NCBI GenBank assembly: GCA_014529385.2
Contig: CM043971.1
Span: forward strand, 98,907,985-98,971,984
Length of the DNA stretch: 64,000 nt
Direction of reading: 5' to 3'
Source: Adiantum capillus-veneris
Lineage: Eukaryota > Streptophyta > Polypodiopsida > Polypodiales > Pteridaceae
The notes below the pieces were generated by a model. It was not told where the DNA came from, searched no databases, and was given only the letters and a program-made list of their open reading frames with translations. Positions within the stretch are counted from its first letter, which is position 1, and the number at the start of each line of letters is the position of its first letter. Of the stretch, positions 57,428-64,000 are shown piece after piece. The translations under genes were made by a program, and so were the position numbers.

Positions 57428-57655
57428 TGCACTCTCATGTAAACTGAAATTGTAGGTAATGCAGAGTTAAAGTGTAATACTTAAATTTAATGAGTATATA
57501 GAGTACCGATTTTTTTTTTTGAGATAGCTGTGTCTTTTTCTATTATGTTGGTGACCAATGCGTGTACTTGTTCATCTCCCGTGTGACAGTAAAGGGAACT
57601 CTCTCACATTGGCTACTTCATTTTTATAAGGTAAGACAAAAAACCCTTAAAATGT
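57428..57655 (+). other. 3' flank of the PPR gene
   Basis: The presumed 3' UTR, AT-rich, with no clear AATAAA. The L1-clade LINE starts about 230 bp after the stop codon. Confidence 0.5.
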
Positions 57656-57937
57656 ACAATTGTGAGAGCGTGCTCGCTACTGCTAACACCCCCCCCCCCC
57701 TCCCCCCCGGGGCTGCGCGCTGCATTACTCGCCCGCTGCCCTCTCGCGCCGCTACCCCCCCGCCCACTGCCTCTTCAGCTGCCGCCCCCTTGCCCGCCTT
57801 ATCCCCCCCCCCGCCTTCCTCTTTCCCGAAGTTTCCGTGCAATTGGCTCTGGCAGCATTGTTCTTTGGACAGTGCTCGGCGCGCTCGGTTGCAGAGTCTT
57901 TTCTCCGTCCGCTTCTTCGCCGCAGCAGTAGACACAG

Positions 57938-59864
57938 ATGGAGGCTCCAACTCCGCTACAAAGGGACTCGTCCGAAGCCCCCTCGCCCGACCCCGTTGAG
58001 CCTACCATTCGACTTGCTCTTTCACCGATAGAGCAAGCGAGCCTAGCCGCAGAGGTAGAGCGCTTGCAGGCGATTTCTATCATCTGCAAGATTCTCGGCA
58101 CCTGAACTAGCAGAGGACAGTTGTGTGACCTTCTCCAGGCCCGCCTTCTCGCAGAGGTGGGCAAGATCTTGGACGTATAGATATTCGGACGAGGTTACTA
58201 TCAGATCGATTTTGAGACCTCCGAGATGACGTCCAAGGTCATCGCCATGAGTCCATTGACCATCCGAGCAGTACGAGCCCACCTTTCGACAATGGAGACA
58301 TGGTTTTGACCCTACTTCGGATGTTCTGGTAGAGGAGGCAGACATCCCCATCTCCGTCTGCTTTCTGGGTTTGCGGAGGGAGTACTTACCACTTTTGTCC
58401 AGGATAGGCTCAACCATTGGGACTGTCCTGGAGACACCTCGCACGGTATCCTTAGTAGCTGCCAAGGCGGCTGACATTGCCTCAGTTCGTGTTTTGGTCA
58501 GAGACACTCACACGCTCCCGAAGGTCATTCTTCTGCCTCAGGTGAGTGGGGGTTAGTTTAGACAGAGTGTGGAGTATTCGGGCCTCCCGAACCAGTGCTT
58601 CATTTGTCGACAGATTGGCCATCTTGCGAAGGCCTATCCACGAAGGAGGCCTCGACCTACACCACAGACTCAGCCCCAGCCTGCAAGGACTGGCCAGCAG
58701 CCACAGACAGAGACACAACGCACACATGCAGAGTCACCCTCTGAGCCTGGGGGTCCAGCGGAGGAGAGATGGTAGCAGGTCCGTGGTCGACGATGGCAGG
58801 GGCCATAGCGACAGCCTTGCACTCAGAGTGGTCCTCAGGCGCCTACCCAGCAGTAGTGGGTTCCCACGGTGAACCGGTTCGGTCCTCTTGAGCAGGATGA
58901 GGTCCCTACTCCAGCCCCCACCCCAGCTTCACCCTCGACAGTCCCTCCCCCTCCCCCCCCCCCCCCCCCCCCCCCCAGAGTTCCCCCCCTTCTCATCATC
59001 CTCCCCCCTGCCTCCTGCTCCCGCCGCCTCTTCCCCCTGTCCCTCTATCTCTGCCGCTCCCCCCTGCCCCTCTTCTCCACCGCTCCCCCCTGCTCCTACT
59101 CCCCCCCCCTCCCGCTTCAGTTCCACAGTCGACCCAGGGGGCAGGGCCTTCTCCGACTACTAGGAGATCTCTTGGCAGCGCCTTTGCCATGAGTTGCTTG
59201 GCGAGAGAGGGACAGCTTTTCTTACGATCCCCTCTACAGGTACAGACGTCTCCCCTTGCAACTATCCCTCGTGGTCTGACGAGCATCGACATCCGGCGCC
59301 GATGGGACTTCTTCGACTACGACTTTACTCGTTTTCTCGGTGATCCCTTAGCAGACCATGAGGCAGTCTGCTTTAGGGTCCATGTTCTGTTCCTTGCAGC
59401 TAGGGGGACAGAGGTCTTGGACTCAGCAGTTGGCTTCTCTTTTCCCCTTTGCGGCAGGGACCAGACTGAGTGGACTCTCGACTCAGTGTTGGGATGGTTG
59501 TACACACAGGTCTCAGAGTTCTCTCACCACATGGGAGAACTAGGAGTTACAGACATGCTTCAGACTTTGTGGCCATTGCCAAGTTTGCGGTGACACCTCC
59601 AGATACAGCAGGATGTAGACACATTGTGGTTACTTCTTTGCCGATACACAGTGCTTGCCATGCTATGTACACATTCATGAGGACTCTTGGACAGAGGAGA
59701 TTGCTTTATGTACGGCTCGCTCTGCTTTGGCTTGGGCCAGGCACTCGTTGCAGTCACGCCTATCTAGAGGACGCTTGGATGCGGATTACTCCCCATTCAA
59801 GCCAGCCTCGAAGATAGCCCGTTTAGCTGCTGCGGCAGCATCTGTTCTCTCTCGCTCCCCATGA
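57938..59864 (+). pseudogene. LINE F ORF1: DUF4283-like and CCHC zinc-knuckle protein
   Basis: Starts MEAPTPLQRDSSEAPSPDPV. A nucleic-acid-binding gag-like domain follows (LLAEVGKILDV, YYQIDFETSEMTSKVIAMSP, PISVCFLGLRREYLPLLSRI), then VEYSGLPNQCFICRQIGHLA, a zinc knuckle whose last Cys is Tyr. Next come a Pro-rich linker over a C run (58953-58976) and a C-terminal domain (WDFFDYDFTRFLGDPLADHE, GELGVTDMLQTLWPL, ALAWARHSLQSRLSRG) ending VLSRSP. The combination DUF4283 plus CCHC is typical of ORF1 in plant L1-type LINEs. The frame changes several times, with stops near 58105, 58174 and 58556. Its final TGA overlaps the ATG of ORF2. Confidence 0.7.
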
Positions 59865-62800
59865 GGATCGTCTCATGGAACGTGCAGGGACTTGGTGAGC
59901 CTCAGTTTGAGTGTCAGCGGGGCCGACTGTGTCAGGAGCTTCCTTGTGGGAGGAGAGATTGATCTCTTTATGCTTCAGGAGCACCATCTGTGTGAGAGCC
60001 GCATTAGACGTTGTGGTCAGCTCTTGCGTGGACGATATGATACTGTTTGGTCAGTTGCTTTTGGACTTGGAGGCATCCAGGGTGGGGTATGTATGACTAT
60101 TGCAGACTCTTCGCAGCAGGCCATTGTGGGCAGAGGGATTATTGTGCCAGGCAGGGCTCACTAGATGACTATGCAGGTTCAGGGTTGCCTTGTGGGCTTT
60201 CTGAACATCTATGCGTCCAATGTGACGAGTGCTCGAGCAGAGTTTTGGTCACGGATAGTTGAGTCTCTCCTGCATGCAGAACATTGGTGCATAGGAGGGG
60301 ACTTCAACATGTTGAAGGACCCTTCTGACAGGATTGGTGGTAGCCATGCTACTGTGCATGGAGTTGAGCTGGCAGCTTGGGAGAGGTTTTGTATGACTTT
60401 GAGGGTCTCGGATGTTTGGTAGCACTCTAGTTTTGTGAGGCCCCCAGACAACCTTGCCTTCTCTCGTTCGGACCACAGAGTGGGAGGAGTAAATCTATCG
60501 CGGATAGATCGCTTCTACACTAGTGACCATTTCAGTGACTTGGGAGGGACAGTTGGCATTCTGGCAGGGACTTCCTTCTCGTACCATGCACCAGTGATTT
60601 TCACAGTGGCAGACAGGCAGAGGAGGGAGCACAATGCTTCGCATCCCAGAGAGGGTCTTGTTGGACTCTGCACTCAAAGAGCGAGTAGAGGCTCTCTGGA
60701 CAGAGAGCTTGGACAGGCAGGATTCTCCTGCCGACAGAGTGGCCTTAGGACTAGCTCAGATTAGCCGTTTCTTTCTCCAGGAGTCTTTGGCTCGCCGAGC
60801 TGTAGCGAGAGAGGAGCAGCGTCTGAGACGAGGCATTGCTTCGTTACACAGGATGCAGGAGCAGTATCCAGACAGTCCTTGGTTGGAGGAGCAGCTACAA
60901 CAGGCTCGACAGGAGCTTGTTAGCACAGAGGAGAGGCGACATGAGTTTGCTTTCCACCGACAGGCATCTCAGTGGACACAGGTGGGCGACAGAGCGACTG
61001 GTGCTTTCTTTGAGGCAGTGGGACCTCGGCATTCGCATGCCAAGGTCAGTCAGTTGCGGAGGCCCGATGGGTCAGTTGCTTCTGAGCCCGAGGATATGTA
61101 TGTAGTTGCTACTGACTTTTACCGTGAGTTACTGTCTATAGAGCCTCAGTCAGAGCGTTAGGATGCATGCAGGGAGCAGGTTTGGGCATAGATGCCTTGT
61201 CTTGTGACTGAGGAGATGCGTCAGAGGCTTGAGTTGCCACTTTAGCTTGAGGAGCTGTACACGGCTCTTAGGGCCCTCCCCCGTGGTAGCTATCCAGGTG
61301 AGGATGGGTTGACTCCCAGTTTTTTCTTGGAGTACTGGGATCTGCTTGGCCCAGATCTTTGTAGTGCTTTTCAGTACATTTTGCATACATGAGTGATGCC
61401 TGACAGCATGAGGGTTGATCTACCTCATTCCCAAGGATGGTGGCTCCTTGGATGAGATTCGACAGTGGCGCCCCATCACCATCCTCAACTCAGTCTACAA
61501 AATTCTTGCCAAGGCTCTGAGTTTGAGGATTCAGCCACTTTTGGAGAGCCTTATACATGGGACTCAGATAGGTTTTGTCAAGGAATGCAGTATCCTTGAC
61601 AACATCTTTACTTTTTGGGAGGCTTCTGCCCTAGCACGGCTCCGTGGTGAGGACCTAGTGATTCTTCTTCTCGATTTTGAGAAGGAATACGATAGAGTTG
61701 ACTGGGACTTTCTAGAGGGCACTCTACACAGGATGGGCTTCTCAGATGCTTGGATCAGAGAGGTGTCAGCTTTGTACAGATAGGCTCACAGTCAGGTACT
61801 TTTGGCAGGAGGTAGAGGTGATCGCTTCATGCTCACATGGTCCTCTTTCCCCCTTCCTCTTTCTGTTCTATGCGGAGGCGATGAGCAGGTTTTTGGTGTC
61901 GCAGCAGGTTGGTCTACGGGGCTTAGCACTCCCTATTCGGGGAGATGAGCTACTAGACGCTAAGTTTGCCGACGACTCAGCCTTGTACTTAGATGGCCAG
62001 GAGACCAACCTTCACAGGTGTGAGCAGACTCTAGAGACCTTTTGTTGTGCATCAGGCGCACTGATCAACTGGAGAAAGACAGTGGCTTTCTCGATTGGTA
62101 GTGCTTCTGTGCCCGATTGGATACCAGGAGAGGGTTTTAGGTGGATTCCCCCAAGGATTGCAGTTCGGTACTTGTGCTGTCAGGTTGGTTTGGACTTGTC
62201 TCCCGAGCAGCAGATTGCTCCCCTCCTCCTGTCTATTAGGAGGAAGTTGTTACATTGGAGCTCAGCACGACTTTCTTTGGCTGGCAGAGTAGTAGTGGCC
62301 AACTAGGTGTTGTTGGCGACTATGTGGTACATCACTTCTTGCTGGATCTTCTCGAGTTCTTGTATCAGCTAGGTAGAGAGGCTGATTAGGAACTTCCTTT
62401 GGTCAGGACCTGACACTCAGATAGCCCGAGCCAAAGTGGCTTGGCAGGTCATCACTCTTCCTTGTTCACAGGGAGGGCTTAGGATCATTGACCCAACACA
62501 GCAGAGCAGAGCTCTTCTTGGGAAGTTCCTAGTCAGAGGACTTGTTCCAGGTGAGGAGCCCTAGAAGGAGTTCTTGTTACAGCGGCTTCGTGCTAGGGTG
62601 CCTCATGCTGGAGGCCCCTGGCGACCTTCGACCAGATCGATCTTCACAGAGATGCGCAGAGTTGGTTTGAGCAGGAGACTGAAGGACCGCTTCACTGGGA
62701 GTTTGCTTCGATCTTGGGAGCTCTTGCAGTGAGGCCTGGAGCAGAGACAGCCTACTTGCATGGAGGAGCGCCTACGGCAGCCCCTTGTATGGAACCCCAT

Positions 62801-64000
62801 GGTTAGCACTCAAAGAGGCCACTTGGTTGGTAGTCGGCCTCATGTTTCCTGGGGTCCCATGGCAGTGGGTCCAGCGCGCTCTTTAGGTGACTGGTTAGAG
62901 TTCACAGGCTTGTCAGAGGAGGTGCAGGATTTCCAGCTACAGGGCATGAGAGGGGTGCAGAGCATGTGCAAGGACATCTCATATGCAGTTCCAGCTGAGT
63001 GGCTCACGCCTCTCGAGCCAGTAGCACCCAGGTGGATGGGAGCCTTCACACGACTGGAGGTTCTCATCTCAGTCAGGGCCTGCTCAGAGAATGTTCCATC
63101 CCTTTTCTTCGAGCTTCAGGGTGGGGGACGCTTACAGCGAGTTGCAGTAGAGGCCCCGCAGGTGGCAGAGTGCTGTTTTCAGAGGATCCGAGTAGTGGGC
63201 ATCTGTGGGAGGACTCGTGTCATCGATCCTGACCCAGCAGCTCTTGAGACTCTTGAGACTGGACACTGGAGACTGTGGGCTTGGGAGTGCTGTCCACTGG
63301 CACGAGTACAATGGGATCCTGGTGAGTGTCTTTGGAGGGACCCTTTCTCTTCTACAGACCACCCAGATGTCCCGTTCTTTCAGTACACTGTTCGACTGGG
63401 ACGTCATATACTGGCAGCACAGAGAGAGGCCTGCCCCGCTGCAGCACCTCATTGGCAGGAGGAGGGTCTCACAGCTGAGTTCTTGGCAACCTTTTGGGAG
63501 AGGTTGTGGGACTCCAAACAGCTGAGGCGAGTCACCTTGTTTCAGTGGCTGGTCACACACAGAGCTATAGCAGTTGGGAGCTGGCTAGTGCATAGTGGTC
63601 TCTCGGCCGCATGTGCAACTTGTGACCATCTTGTGGAGAGTCGGCGTCACTGTCTTTGGGACTGTCCTTCGGCACAGCAGGTATGGCTTCGAGTTCTTTG
63701 GCTGATGCCTGCTCTCTTCACGGCTCGACAATACACTTGGGGAGCAGCTGCTTGGTTCACCCTCACGGGCCCAGCACTTCAGTTTGAGCTATCTTCCACC
63801 AACAGGATGATAGTGATGCAGGAGGGGCGACGTACACTCCAGCTTGCCACAGAGCTTACTCCACAGGAGTGGTGCAGTGAGAGATTGGAGTGTTGGGAGC
63901 TCATCAGTGGCCTCACACTCTGGTTCATCTGGCAGGCCCGTTGCTTCCGCATCTTTGAGGCTCGCCCTGTGCCACCAGCAGAGACTGTTCGCGATTTTTG
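59861..64000 (+). pseudogene. LINE F ORF2: L1-type endonuclease, reverse transcriptase and zf-RVT (partial)
   Basis: The ATG at 59861 lies in ATGA with the ORF1 stop. It starts MRIVSWNVQGLG, the L1 endonuclease N-terminus, then after an early frameshift LFMLQEHHLC, GGDFNMLKDPSDRIGG and a SRIDRFYTSDH block. RT contains DSMRVDLP+HSQG-type sequence, DEIRQWRPITILNSVYKILA, LVILLLDFEKEYDRVDWDFL, PLSPFLFLFYAEAMSR, and FADDSALYLDGQETN at the catalytic site. Later come GGLRIIDPTQQSRALLGKFL and the zf-RVT block CATCDHLVESRRHCLWDCPS, then LTLWFIWQARCFRIFEA at the window edge. Several stops (for example near 60164, 60420, 61160 and 61390) and frameshifts are present. The 3' end lies outside the window. 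Confidence 0.85.

Larger units (their letters stand above)
57656..64000 (+). mobile_element. LINE F, L1-clade non-LTR element, truncated by the window end
   Basis: A GC-rich leader with C runs (57656-57937), an ORF1 with DUF4283-like and zinc-knuckle parts, and an ORF2 with L1-type endonuclease, RT and a zf-RVT domain that runs to the last base of the window. GC content is much higher than in the flanks. Many stops and frameshifts make the copy inactive, but long stretches remain readable. The 5' border is estimated from the start of the GC-rich leader. Confidence 0.85.

Overview
The window is nuclear DNA of a land plant with a repeat-rich genome. The evidence is a long intronless PLS-type PPR gene, a gene with spliceosomal introns whose C-terminus looks like the plant 60S ribosomal protein L18a-like membrane family, plant-type Ty1/copia and Ty3/gypsy retrotransposons primed by initiator-Met tRNA, and several lineages of APE-type LINEs. 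The style of the PPR gene and the LINEs suggests a fern or another seed-free plant, but that is a weak inference. No bacterial genes, CRISPR arrays, rRNA or tRNA genes were seen.

Layout. 1-513: remnant of a LINE reverse-transcriptase C-terminus (minus strand). 2274-10343: the last two exons of a host gene (L18a-like). Its 7.9 kb terminal intron is filled by two minus-strand LINE copies (A, nearly complete; B, 5'-truncated) joined through long (GA)n arrays. 10709-16931: two further copies of the same LINE family (C and D) in plus orientation, again joined by (TC)n, followed by a related 3' fragment (to 17368). 19883-25380: a badly decayed Ty3/gypsy element. 25505-26258: the 3' end and LTR of a copia element. 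27337-34015: a Ty3/gypsy element with two long LTRs, gag, protease, RT and RNase H but no integrase. 34364-47379: what looks like a nested stack inside an old non-coding LTR element. It holds a young, intact copia (34465-39642) within the left LTR and a small non-coding-type LTR element X (42931-45049) in the interior, and a second LINE family (E, to 50361) cuts its right LTR. 51036-53556: a second small LTR element, Y. 55304-57427: an intact PPR gene. 57656-64000: an L1-clade LINE with DUF4283/zinc-knuckle ORF1 (F), running off the window.

Only two host genes can be supported, the L18a-like gene (partial, 3' end) and the PPR gene. Nearly everything else is mobile DNA or undefined AT-rich spacer.

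The most interesting observations are: (1) in three LINE copies of two families, ORF1 and the endonuclease/RT ORF lie in one frame separated by a single stop in contexts resembling known readthrough signals (UGA-CGG, UAG-G), in two copies with no ATG available for ORF2; (2) two structurally complete small LTR elements (X and Y) with perfect target-site duplications and different LTRs share an unrecognised ORF and a hairpin abutting the polypurine tract, and carry no gag or pol; (3) a series of five inverted ATTGG/CCAAT dyads lies in the U3 of the gypsy LTR; (4) LINE family A-D is repeatedly associated with (TC)n microsatellites.
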